64,000 nucleotides of DNA from JAHCHG01 sp041394845 (GTDB lineage: Bacteria > Acidobacteriota > Blastocatellia > Pyrinomonadales > Pyrinomonadaceae), in contig JAWKHL010000006.1 in assembly GCA_041394845.1 (NCBI GenBank), positions 62,001-126,000 on the forward strand. Direction: 5' to 3'. The notes below the pieces were generated by a model, which saw nothing but the letters and a program-made list of their open reading frames with translations, had not been told where the DNA came from and did not search any database. A program made the position numbers and the translations under genes. Below are positions 33,293-41,976 of this stretch, piece by piece (positions within the stretch are counted from its first letter, which is position 1; each line of letters starts with the position of its first letter).

Positions 33293-34777
33293 TTACTGGG
33301 CCGTAAAGTTCAGATCGTTTATGTCCTCGTTGACGGTAACCACCTGCGACGGGAACTGATGTTGTTTGGAAAAGACATTAAAGGTAACCGTTTGCCCTAT
33401 CTCAACATCGGTAAACCGGTAATAACCGAACGGATTCGTCCGAACCACCCGAACATCGCCGCTCTGACCGATCAGGTAAATTATCGCTCCCTGAACGCCT
33501 CTTCCCGAAGCCGTTAAAACTCTGCCCGCCACCGTTACGGAAGCCGCCGTCGGGGCTTGAATTTCAAATGCTCCGATATCCGCCAAATCACCGGGCACCG
33601 GCCCCGGATTCATCGTATTGGGATCGTCCACCGGACGGGTAAATCCCCTCTGATCCGTCGTCAAGCCGAAACTGTTCCCGGTTTCAATGGCCGGACTCCC
33701 CGGCAATAAAGCCATCGTCTGGGTCGTTCCGCCGTTATTTTGCAAAGGCCCGAGCATCGGATCAACTCCGGTAATATCATTGGCGGCCAGCTGAGCAAAC
33801 TTTACATCCTTTAATCTTATTTGGGCAAAACTGATGGTTGTCCCGGAGGTATCTTCGACCAGATTGTAATTATTGGAGGTTAGAGTTCCGGAAAAATCGG
33901 GATTGGACATGGCCGTGTTATCAGCGTAAATGGAATTGCCCGAGTTAAAGGTGCCGAAATTGACAACTCCGCCCCCGTCAATGTCCGGAGCCATATTGCC
34001 CGCAACGGTGCAGCTTGTCAGTGTCGCGGTTCCGACATTGGCGATCCCGCCGCCGCTTCCCGAAGTGGCCGTGTTTCCGGCGACGGTGGTATTGGTGATA
34101 TTCATCGTCCCATTCAAATTCAGTATTCCGCCGGCACCCGACACCCCGGTATTATTATTAATTGTCGATCCGCTGATCGTCAGCGTAGCGCCCGCGCCGT
34201 TGTTATAAATGCCGCCGCCGTTGGTACCGCCGCCGGTCGTCTGGTTATTGGAGACCGCCACATTTGTCAGCATCAGACTGCCGCCATTGTTAAATATTCC
34301 GCCGCCGAATCCGGAAAATGACGATCCGACGCCGTTGCCGTTCGAAACCGTCAAATCGGTTACAGTCACGCTCGCGCCGGCGGAGACGAAAAAGACGCGA
34401 CTGGCGTTTCCGCCCGAAACCGTCAACAGGTTTGCGCCCGTTCCGTTGATGGTTAATATTCCGGTTATTGACAATTCCCCGGAACCGAGGGTGATCGTCT
34501 GGGCGGACGCGAAAACGGTTGCGTCGAAATTTATTATGTCCGCTCCCGCAGCCCCGTTGGCCGCAGTTACGGCGCCACGCAATGTGCAATCGTTGGCGGC
34601 GGCCGTGCAGGTCGAAACGGCGGCATCATCCGTCCGGTCAACGGTAAACGTCGCCGCCCGTGTTCCGATAACCAGCGTTAAACCAATTAAGACTGTGAAT
34701 AGAACTGAAAAATTTACTGATTTTTCTCCCCACTTTTTAAAATTAAATTGTTTCTCCCACGAATCAAGCAGGAACAT
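33293..34777 (-). CDS. Secreted beta-helix protein with choice-of-anchor Q and carboxypeptidase-like domains
   Basis: 494 residues from ATG 34777 (GGAGG upstream). The signal region ends in RAA and is followed by TFTVDRTDDAAVSTC and CTLRGAVTAAN, a CSLREA-type start. The middle is a right-handed beta-helix of 'GGGI-N-G' coils. Residues about 340-410 have NNGGTTQTMALLPGSPAIE and DLADIGAFE, the choice-of-anchor Q pattern. The last 80 residues form a carboxypeptidase-regulatory-like fold (VAGRVLTASGRGVQGAIIYL). It is a surface or matrix protein convergent with the dehydratase gene. Confidence 0.8.
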   Translation of the reverse strand: MFLLDSWEKQFNFKKWGEKSVNFSVLFTVLIGLTLVIGTRAATFTVDRTDDAAVSTCTAAANDCTLRGAVTAANGAAGADIINFDATVFASAQTITLGSGELSITGILTINGTGANLLTVSGGNASRVFFVSAGASVTVTDLTVSNGNGVGSSFSGFGGGIFNNGGSLMLTNVAVSNNQTTGGGTNGGGIYNNGAGATLTISGSTINNNTGVSGAGGILNLNGTMNITNTTVAGNTATSGSGGGIANVGTATLTSCTVAGNMAPDIDGGGVVNFGTFNSGNSIYADNTAMSNPDFSGTLTSNNYNLVEDTSGTTISFAQIRLKDVKFAQLAANDITGVDPMLGPLQNNGGTTQTMALLPGSPAIETGNSFGLTTDQRGFTRPVDDPNTMNPGPVPGDLADIGAFEIQAPTAASVTVAGRVLTASGRGVQGAIIYLIGQSGDVRVVRTNPFGYYRFTDVEIGQTVTFNVFSKQHQFPSQVVTVNEDINDLNFTAQ

Positions 34778-34934
34778 AATGTTCAACCTCCATTGTTGTA
34801 AAGAGATTCTTATTGCTAAAAAACTCCCGTTAAATAGTAGTTATTATACACATTTCCCGTAAACTTTCCTGTTTTCCAACAGACTTTTTTATCGGGATTC
34901 TTTTTACATAAAAATGTTGAATTTTACCCCGTTT

Positions 34935-35993
34935 TCACTTATTCCGGATATTTTCTTCAATTTGTTCGACCTCGGATTTCAGGTTGTTGAACAAAACTCG
35001 TCCGCAATCAGTGAAATTCTCATTTTTTTCGAACGCTTCGACCGTTTGCTTCAATCCCTTAAGAATGTGAGAACGGCGGGCCTTGATCCTTTTCTGTTCC
35101 CGTTTTGACCGGTGTTTGACCCTTTCGAGATAGCGGGCCATCAGGATATAGATGTAAAAAGCGTGAAAATACCCGTACAGATCCCGCTCATTGCCCGACC
35201 ATGGCAAACGGTAGATCGTTTCGTCTCCTTCGGTTATGAGCGGATCAACCTCCATCAAATAATAAAGGATCTGATGACCGAATTCGTGGATCAGGAATTC
35301 TTCCAACGCGACCAGCGGGCTGTTATCGGTGGAGACAAAGATCGCACCGGTATGCTCCGCCGAAGAATAGCTGGTGTATTCTCCGTCGATCATATCGACC
35401 ACGATCTTGACGAATCTAGGAAAATTCCGGTAAGCCTCGGGCCACGAATGTTTGATGCGCTCCAGAGCGATCGCCAGCATCTCGGCGAAAAGCCTTTCGG
35501 GATAAATTACCTCCCGGGCAATTTCGTTTCTTCTATCCCGATCGGGCAATTGATATTCGGGAAACGCCGCCTCCATGATCAGAGGATCGACCTCATAACG
35601 CCGGATGAGAACCCTTTGTCCCTCCACCGTTAACAGGGCTTCGTCATCTCTTGCTGTCGTCTCCCACACCCGGCCGAATTCGGTCAGTTTTTCCGCCAAT
35701 CGTTTCGGCTCGTTCTGCGCTCTGACCGTCTGTTTGAACCAGGCGACGAACAAGGGATGTTTTATCAACTCCCGCCGTCTTTCGGCCGAGGCGCTTTTGA
35801 GGATATTGAATCCCTCGAAAAAACCCGTCTCCTGACAAAGCGCCGGCTGTGAAGAAATCATTTTCAGAGAAAATGCGATCAGGTCGATCTCTCTTTTCTC
35901 ACAAACCGTTTGCAGGAGCCGATCGATTTTCGCCGGATCGTTGTGCGGCATACAGGTTGTGTTTTCCCAAAAATTTTCCATATTTTTTTCCAT
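34935..35993 (-). CDS. HExxH protein, probable aKG-HExxH-type peptide beta-hydroxylase
   Basis: 352 residues, no signal peptide. The zinc/iron-type motif HEFGH is at 236-240 in EEFLIHEFGHQILYYLMEVD. It is preceded by SYSSAEHTGAIFVS and followed by YRLPWSGNERDLYGYFHAFY. This combination matches my memory of the HExxH peptide-modification family (aKG-HExxH peptide beta-hydroxylases), not of metalloproteases, which lack the 'P-W-x-x-x-R-x-L-x-G-x-x-H-A' stretch. Such enzymes hydroxylate RiPP precursors. A lasso-type cluster lies 5 kb away, but two genes intervene. The 100-residue C-terminus is basic and helical. Confidence 0.6.
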   Translation of the reverse strand: MEKNMENFWENTTCMPHNDPAKIDRLLQTVCEKREIDLIAFSLKMISSQPALCQETGFFEGFNILKSASAERRRELIKHPLFVAWFKQTVRAQNEPKRLAEKLTEFGRVWETTARDDEALLTVEGQRVLIRRYEVDPLIMEAAFPEYQLPDRDRRNEIAREVIYPERLFAEMLAIALERIKHSWPEAYRNFPRFVKIVVDMIDGEYTSYSSAEHTGAIFVSTDNSPLVALEEFLIHEFGHQILYYLMEVDPLITEGDETIYRLPWSGNERDLYGYFHAFYIYILMARYLERVKHRSKREQKRIKARRSHILKGLKQTVEAFEKNENFTDCGRVLFNNLKSEVEQIEENIRNK

Positions 35994-36082
35994 AGATTTG
36001 AAATTTTGTTTTTTATTCCGTAGAATTATCCCTCAAACAGCCCGCTGATTTTAATAAGTCAAAAACGAAAAACTCAAAAACG

Positions 36083-36137
36083 ACACTCTTGTTTAACATT
36101 CTTTTACATTGACAAAGAGTGTTAAACCGCCTATAAT
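36083..36137 (+). promoter_or_regulatory. Consensus sigma-70 promoter with dyad operator
   Basis: TTGACA (36109-36114) and TATAAT (36132-36137) are both perfect consensus with a 17-base spacer. The spacer contains AAGAGTGT (36115-36122), the inverted partner of ACACTCTT at 36083-36090. GTTTAAC and GTTAAAC add a second pair. A repressor bound here would block the promoter of the beta-helix gene at 36238. Confidence 0.75.
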
Positions 36138-36201
36138 TGCATGACCGGAAGAAAAACGTCTATCTGGTAATTCTTTTTTTCCTCTTTAATTAAAACTGAG
36201 A

Positions 36202-36225
36202 AGATCTGACTTAAAAATCAGATCT
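36202..36225 (+). promoter_or_regulatory. 5' UTR hairpin before the beta-helix gene
   Basis: AGATCTGA and TCAGATCT form a perfect 8-bp stem with an 8-base loop, ending 12 bases before the ATG, within the untranslated leader of about 95 bases. Confidence 0.5.
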
Positions 36226-36237
36226 ATATTTTGAGTT

Positions 36238-37935
36238 ATGACTTTCAATTCAACTACATCCACACTCCATCGAACGCCCTATCATCGCGCGACAAAAGAG
36301 CTGATATTTAAAGCCTCGGCCCTGGCCCTGGCGTTTGCCTTTGTCTTGGCAGGTTTGTTCCAAGTCTCTGCTCAGGAGACGAAAACCAATTCCTCCGTTT
36401 CATCGGTAACTCCCAATTACTTTTACGTTGCCCCCAACGGCAGCCCGACCGGAAACGGATCGATCAACAGTCCATGGGATCTGAAAACCGCCTTTAACCA
36501 TCCGGCGGCCGTTCAACCGGGCGACGTCATTTATTTAAGAGGCGGAACCTACAACGTTCCCTCCGTAGAACTCGGATTCAAAAGCGTCCTGACCGGAACC
36601 GCCAACAATCCCATAAAAGTTATGAGCCATCCCGGCGAATGGGCCGTCATTGACGGAAATCTGTCGGGGTCAACGTTTAAAAACAAGACTATGATCTCGG
36701 TTTACGGGGCCCATACCTGGTACATGAATTTTGAGATCACCAATACCGAAACCTCCAATCGAAAACTCACCGTCTCGGACTCGAATCCTCCGGAAAGACG
36801 GGGAAGTTCCATCTATGACTATGGAACCGGAACGAAGCTTATCAATCTGATAATACACGACACGGGTCAGGGAATGGGCGCCTGGCAACAAGGAAGCAAC
36901 AACGAGTATTACGGAAACATCGTCTATAACAACGGTTGGGATGCTCCCGACAGACTTCACGGACACGGAACTTATGTTCAAAATGATGTTGGCACCAAGG
37001 AATTTACGGACAACATGTTCTTCAATCAATTTGGCGCGATTTCCCGAACCGGAGGAACGGATGCCGCTTCCGTCCGCAACCTGACCTGGACGGGAAACGT
37101 TTTGTTCAACGGCGACATGCGCTGGGCCGGACCTAATGTCGAAAACCTGAAAGCTTTCGAAAATATGACCTACAATATGATCTTTAAGGTCGGCATGGAA
37201 GTAAATTCGAGCTATAAAAGTGCCGAGGTCCGTAATAATTATCTGATGGGCGGCGTTCAATTTTTTGAATTTGCCGAAGGTTTTATCTTTAAAAACAACA
37301 CCGTCTGGAACAATACCCCGGCGGGAAAAAATCTGGTGATAGATTCGGGGACTTTTTGGCTTCCCGCAAAATTTACAATCGATGACAACACCTATTACAA
37401 GGCCTATAACAGTTTTCCGTACTGGAACTTTAAGGTCAATTACAAAGGCGGCAAACAAAGACTTCTCTTGTCCAAAAGGTATTCCGGCTATTTTGCTTTT
37501 GACAGGACATCCGGTTCGCAGCAAACCACCTTTTCTTACGTCCGGAAATCCTGGCGGGACGATTTCAGATTTGACCGGAACAGCACTTTCATAGACACGG
37601 CCCCGACCGGCAAAAAGGTTTTTGTCCGCCCCAACGCTTATGATCCGAAGCGAAGTAACGTGATCATCTACAACTGGGATTTGACCAACACCGTTACGGT
37701 TGACGTCAGTTCGGTTCTCAATCCCGGCGACACATACGAACTGCGAAGCGTTCAGGATTATTTCGGAGATGTAACCACCGGAACCTATTCGGGACAACCG
37801 ATCTCGGTCAGCATGGTGGGCCGGACCCAGGCCAAACCGATCGGTTACGATCAGGTCTCCAGCTGGTATCACGATCCGCTCCAGCCCAGCACGTTCCCGA
37901 TGTTCGGAGCTTTTGTGCTGATCAAAACCAATTAA
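36238..37935 (+). CDS. Secreted right-handed beta-helix protein (polysaccharide-lyase-like)
   Basis: 565 residues. A signal sequence (about residues 22-45, ALALAFAFVLAGLF, cleavage after SAQ) is followed by YFYVAPNGSPTGNGSINSPW, LKTAFNHPAAVQPGDVIYLR and GGTY, the start typical of secreted beta-helix proteins related to polysaccharide lyases. The helix coils run to about residue 390 and a small C-terminal beta domain follows. No catalytic residues could be assigned. In this locus it could trim or process the exported polysaccharide. A perfect consensus promoter precedes it, and it converges on the O-antigen ligase gene with 1 bp between. Confidence 0.7.
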   Translation: MTFNSTTSTLHRTPYHRATKELIFKASALALAFAFVLAGLFQVSAQETKTNSSVSSVTPNYFYVAPNGSPTGNGSINSPWDLKTAFNHPAAVQPGDVIYLRGGTYNVPSVELGFKSVLTGTANNPIKVMSHPGEWAVIDGNLSGSTFKNKTMISVYGAHTWYMNFEITNTETSNRKLTVSDSNPPERRGSSIYDYGTGTKLINLIIHDTGQGMGAWQQGSNNEYYGNIVYNNGWDAPDRLHGHGTYVQNDVGTKEFTDNMFFNQFGAISRTGGTDAASVRNLTWTGNVLFNGDMRWAGPNVENLKAFENMTYNMIFKVGMEVNSSYKSAEVRNNYLMGGVQFFEFAEGFIFKNNTVWNNTPAGKNLVIDSGTFWLPAKFTIDDNTYYKAYNSFPYWNFKVNYKGGKQRLLLSKRYSGYFAFDRTSGSQQTTFSYVRKSWRDDFRFDRNSTFIDTAPTGKKVFVRPNAYDPKRSNVIIYNWDLTNTVTVDVSSVLNPGDTYELRSVQDYFGDVTTGTYSGQPISVSMVGRTQAKPIGYDQVSSWYHDPLQPSTFPMFGAFVLIKTN

Positions 37936-37936
37936 T

Positions 37937-40615
37937 TCATTTTTCACGGATCTTGAAATCCGCAAGTTGCAGACGCCCGAAAATCGGACAGATTTTTTGT
38001 CCACAAGATTTTCGGGCTAATCTGATTTCAATCGCCTGAGTCGTCGCATCGGTTTCGATCTCGGCCGACTCCCGCCTCCAATCGCCCTTTTCCGGCGACA
38101 AACTTATCTCGGTAACCGGACCGTCGGAATCAGGGTTTCTGGGAATGAGCGAAATCACCGGAATGCCGCCCGTTACTATCCCGTCCGATTTGTAAGTGAA
38201 ACTGATCTCGTACTTTTGATTCGGTTCGACGATTAAAAACTGTTTGATGATCGGCCGCTTCGGATTTGAATTTCCGGCAAAATTTACGATCAGACTGTTC
38301 GAACCGTCGGGAGAGGTTTTCTTTTCAACGCCAAGTTTGATCTCATCCGGCAGGTCATCGGATCGCCAGCCAAAACCGTTTCCCTCTTTTATTTCCCCGC
38401 TTTCGAAATCTCCGCTTTCAAAGGCCGGGGCTTTTTGAGACGATTCCCCGCAATCGTTCGAATATATTTGGTGAGCAAAATAGTACTGACGTTTTTCCAA
38501 AAGCTTTCTTACCAACACATCGCGGTGCCCTCGGGGCAAGTCCTCGTGCTGACAGGTTACATAGACGATTGAGGAATAATCCTTTTCCTGCAAAAAATAG
38601 ATGTTGAGCATCGCCGCTTCGTAAACATTGAGCGGCGACAGCAGTTCCGTCGTTTTTCGTCCGTCCTTTCCGGTCTCCTTCCAGGCGATCTCGGCCACCT
38701 TGTAAAAATTTTGCGGATTATTGCGAAAGGCCTGGCGTAATTGTTCAAAGCCTTCCGCCTTCTCGTTATTATCGACCAACAGGCTTCCGTATAACATCCG
38801 GGGCGTGGAGTAAAAAGGCGCCAGTTCAACCGAACGCCGGAAAGACTCGGTCGCTTTTTCCGTTTGCCCCGCCCGTTCTTGGAGGCGGCCGAGTTCCAGC
38901 CACAAAGCGTAATCTTCCGGCCGGAAACGAATCGCTTCCGCGAGGTCTTCCAAAGCCTCCCCGTTTTTTCCGGCCTCTGCGTCAAGTTCGGCCTCCCTCT
39001 GGTAACCTTCGGCATCAAAAGGAAGTTTTGGCAGGTCAACCGGCGAACCGGGGTTTGAACGAGAAATCCCGTAGCGGGTAAAGCCAAAAAAGATCGCGTA
39101 GCCGAGAAGTCCGGCGAAAAGGAAGAAGATTAAAAAGTTAAATGTCAGGAGCTTCCCTTTGTTTGAACCTGACCCGGATTTCAAGGCGAATTCCCCGGCC
39201 CTCGCCCCTTCCCTTCGAACCGCAATAACGACCAGAGCGACCGCGAAAAGGAGATTGGCGAACATCTGCAAACTGAAATCGAACAGGTTGTGAACCGATA
39301 TTCCGGCAATCGCGCAAATCGCTCCGACCCGGGCGGCGAAAGAAAAGTCGTTCATCCTATCGCTCAAATTCTTTCCGGTTTCTGAGATCAAATTAAAGAT
39401 CAGCCAAAATGCGAAGACGAGCGCAATCAGGCCGCCGCTGGCGATATATTCCAGATAATCATTGTGGGCCTGTTCCGGCACCTCTACTCCCGTGATGTCA
39501 ATATGTCTGGAAACGGCAAAGCGAAATCCGCCAAATCCGGCCCCGAAAACGGGATTTTCTTCGATCACTTCAATCGCCGCCTTATAAACGTCCATTCGGC
39601 GAAAAGATAAAGTGGCCGACTCCTCTTCGATCTGAAGCGGCAGTTTTTCAAATCTGGTAACAACCCTGTCCTGCCCGATAAACACAACCCCCAGAACCAA
39701 GAGAATGCAAACGGAGGCAAAAATCATCAGTCTTTTGATGGAAATGAACGCCGTCGACGATTTTGACTCCGACGAACCTTCCGGATCATTTCCTCTTAAG
39801 CTTTTAGCCGGAAAAAAGATCAGAAAAGCGATCAGCGTGAAAGAACTGATTATCCCGCCGCGCGAACCGGTCAAAACCAAAGCCATCCATGAGACCAGAC
39901 TTCCGCCGAGCAGCAAAACGGCCGTCCGCCGGCTCAGTTTCCCCCACCAGAACAACCCCAGGCCAAGCCCGATCGTCATCAACATCAGATAGGCGAAATG
40001 ATTTTGATTGATGAAGGTCCCGAAACCGACCGAAGGAACCAGTTGGGGGAAAATGAAATATTTGAAGGTTTCGGGAAAACCCCTTTGAAGCAGATATCTT
40101 AAAATTCCCAGAAGGGCAAAAACATTGCCCGTCGCCACCAGCCCCCAGATGAGTAATCTGATGTTTTCCCGAAAAATATCCAGCAAAAGATCGATGAAAC
40201 AAACGACCGCCAGGATCTTGACCGAACTCCAGAAACTCGCCGTCAGGTCATAGCTGTAAGGCAAAAACGACGAAGCCGGAAGGATCTTTTCCAGCGTTAA
40301 AAGGGTCGCCAAGCCCTGTAACGCCGAATAGACGGCCAGAAGCGAAAGAGGAAGCAACAGGTTACTGCCGAAAATCTTTCTGCCGTCCCGAATCCTTTGA
40401 AAGACATTTACGGCGCTCAAAATAAATATTGCCGAACAAAACGCCGCTTCCACCCAAACCTCCGAGGCGGCGTAAGGCGCTATCGACAAAAAAATTACCA
40501 GCACTGATGAGATCCGGAGAAAGGCCGTTAAATCGAGCTTAGGGTTTGAGGGGGAAAATTTTTGTTTGTGAAGGTAGGATTCGGTTGGAGACACTGTTCT
40601 TTCTCTATCCCGCAT
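37937..40615 (-). CDS. O-antigen ligase/polymerase family protein with TPR and C-terminal beta domain
   Basis: 892 residues. The N-terminal half (about 30-510) has 11-13 hydrophobic segments with the Wzy/WaaL features: a large periplasmic loop containing VITRFEKLP, FRRMDVYKAAIEVIEENP and VFGAGFGG, and EQAHNDYLEYIASGGLI. After the last helix come TPR-like repeats (about 545-640; EALEDLAEAIRFRPEDYALW). The final 160 residues form a carbohydrate-binding-like beta domain. It should ligate or polymerise lipid-linked glycan at the periplasmic face. The fused soluble domains are unusual in length. It is the last gene of the lasso-side run. Confidence 0.8.
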   Translation of the reverse strand: MRDRERTVSPTESYLHKQKFSPSNPKLDLTAFLRISSVLVIFLSIAPYAASEVWVEAAFCSAIFILSAVNVFQRIRDGRKIFGSNLLLPLSLLAVYSALQGLATLLTLEKILPASSFLPYSYDLTASFWSSVKILAVVCFIDLLLDIFRENIRLLIWGLVATGNVFALLGILRYLLQRGFPETFKYFIFPQLVPSVGFGTFINQNHFAYLMLMTIGLGLGLFWWGKLSRRTAVLLLGGSLVSWMALVLTGSRGGIISSFTLIAFLIFFPAKSLRGNDPEGSSESKSSTAFISIKRLMIFASVCILLVLGVVFIGQDRVVTRFEKLPLQIEEESATLSFRRMDVYKAAIEVIEENPVFGAGFGGFRFAVSRHIDITGVEVPEQAHNDYLEYIASGGLIALVFAFWLIFNLISETGKNLSDRMNDFSFAARVGAICAIAGISVHNLFDFSLQMFANLLFAVALVVIAVRREGARAGEFALKSGSGSNKGKLLTFNFLIFFLFAGLLGYAIFFGFTRYGISRSNPGSPVDLPKLPFDAEGYQREAELDAEAGKNGEALEDLAEAIRFRPEDYALWLELGRLQERAGQTEKATESFRRSVELAPFYSTPRMLYGSLLVDNNEKAEGFEQLRQAFRNNPQNFYKVAEIAWKETGKDGRKTTELLSPLNVYEAAMLNIYFLQEKDYSSIVYVTCQHEDLPRGHRDVLVRKLLEKRQYYFAHQIYSNDCGESSQKAPAFESGDFESGEIKEGNGFGWRSDDLPDEIKLGVEKKTSPDGSNSLIVNFAGNSNPKRPIIKQFLIVEPNQKYEISFTYKSDGIVTGGIPVISLIPRNPDSDGPVTEISLSPEKGDWRRESAEIETDATTQAIEIRLARKSCGQKICPIFGRLQLADFKIREK

Positions 40616-40666
40616 TATCTTAAAATAATAGATTCAAATTCTTTTTCAAACCCGGCTTTCTTACCG

Positions 40667-41908
40667 CTAACGATCGGACGTTTTTTTCTTTGAATTCGGC
40701 ATAAAGCGGGTGATAACCAGACGAAACGGTCTCAAAATGTAATAAAGCGGATAAAATAAGGGCGGCAGGTGAAAAACCTGTTTATCCAAAGTATTCGGTC
40801 TGAAGGCGAGTTTCAAATACCAGATGATGTAATAAAAATGCAGTTTCATCCGGTCGGTCTTTCGCTCTTTGAGAGTCAGATGATACAAATACCAGTCCCC
40901 GATATTGGCCGAGTTTACATTCTTGCTGAAGTCATTTTTCTGCACCCGCTGGGCGATCTTGTGAAGAGTCTCGTCGTTAATAATATCTTCGTAACCCGGA
41001 TAATCTATTTTGAGATCGTAAAAATACTGAACCAAAAACAGCCCCAACTCGACCACCTTTTCGCACCCGTATTTATGAGCGTGGTGGTACACCGCCTCCC
41101 AGTCAAACTTTTCCCCGCTGTTTTCCTTGACCAGGATCAACTCGTGGAGATCGCAGATCCAGGAAAATTTCTCCCATCTGTGCCGCGAACCGTGGAGGCA
41201 CAGGTAAACGAAAAGGTCGTAAAACGGCAATGCTTTAAGTTCCGCCCCGCCCAGATCCACCGTTTCCAGCCGTCCCCACAACTGGTCTATTTCAAACGGA
41301 AGGGCAAAATGAGAGCCGGAGAGTTTCCAGTGAAGTTCGATCCGGACGTTGCCGTCGGGGCTGACCAACCCGAGGTCCTTTTTGAATCTCAGAAAGAGAG
41401 ATTTTCTTTTAGTTAATCCTCCGGGATTGCCGATCGGAGCATAACCGCTTTTGATAAGAAAATTGACGGTTTTGTCAAAATCTTTGGGTTTGACCAGAAC
41501 GTCCAGATCGACGAATTGCCTGAGAGCCAGATTGTCATAGGCTATTTTCGCCAGCGTCACTCCTTTGAACGGCAAAACGGCGATCCCGGCCTTTTCTAGC
41601 GTTCGGACGAATTCGACCAGTTTCAAGGAGGAAAAAAGATTGTTCTGGGTGTGTTTTTGGAGATAAAGAGAAAGCTCATCATTATCCTCCGGCGACAGCA
41701 AATGGGCGAAGTTATTCAGTAAATTCCAGCTAACCAGAGGCAACACGCCGTTCCGGCTGGCCAGATTTTTGATCGAGTCCCAATCCAGCGACTGAGTGAG
41801 AAGATCCGATATCCGATCTTTGTTTTCAGGACTTAAGGTTGTCCGGGAACACAAAACTATCAGTTCCTCTTCCTGACCGTTATTTTGAAGGCTTAAATAA
41901 TTGCACAT
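40667..41908 (-). CDS. Nucleotidyltransferase-fold protein of the lasso cluster
   Basis: 413 residues. The N-terminal half carries VLPFKGVTLAKIAYDNLALR followed by FVDLDVLVKPKDFDKTVNF, the K-G ... R ... D-x-D pattern of the uncharacterised nucleotidyltransferase family (NTP_transf_5). The rest is helical with aromatic-rich segments. Family members accompany HprK-like kinases in some lasso-type clusters, and I recall a related protein being linked to extra decoration of a phosphorylated lasso peptide. It follows the ABC exporter by 68 bp on the same strand, so it most likely acts on the same product. Confidence 0.75.
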   Translation of the reverse strand: MCNYLSLQNNGQEEELIVLCSRTTLSPENKDRISDLLTQSLDWDSIKNLASRNGVLPLVSWNLLNNFAHLLSPEDNDELSLYLQKHTQNNLFSSLKLVEFVRTLEKAGIAVLPFKGVTLAKIAYDNLALRQFVDLDVLVKPKDFDKTVNFLIKSGYAPIGNPGGLTKRKSLFLRFKKDLGLVSPDGNVRIELHWKLSGSHFALPFEIDQLWGRLETVDLGGAELKALPFYDLFVYLCLHGSRHRWEKFSWICDLHELILVKENSGEKFDWEAVYHHAHKYGCEKVVELGLFLVQYFYDLKIDYPGYEDIINDETLHKIAQRVQKNDFSKNVNSANIGDWYLYHLTLKERKTDRMKLHFYYIIWYLKLAFRPNTLDKQVFHLPPLFYPLYYILRPFRLVITRFMPNSKKKTSDR

Positions 41909-41976
41909 TCTGGTTGAGCCGACCGGGCATTCCGGCGATAAGTTGAGGCTTTTTTAACTTTATTAAAAATTTGAAT

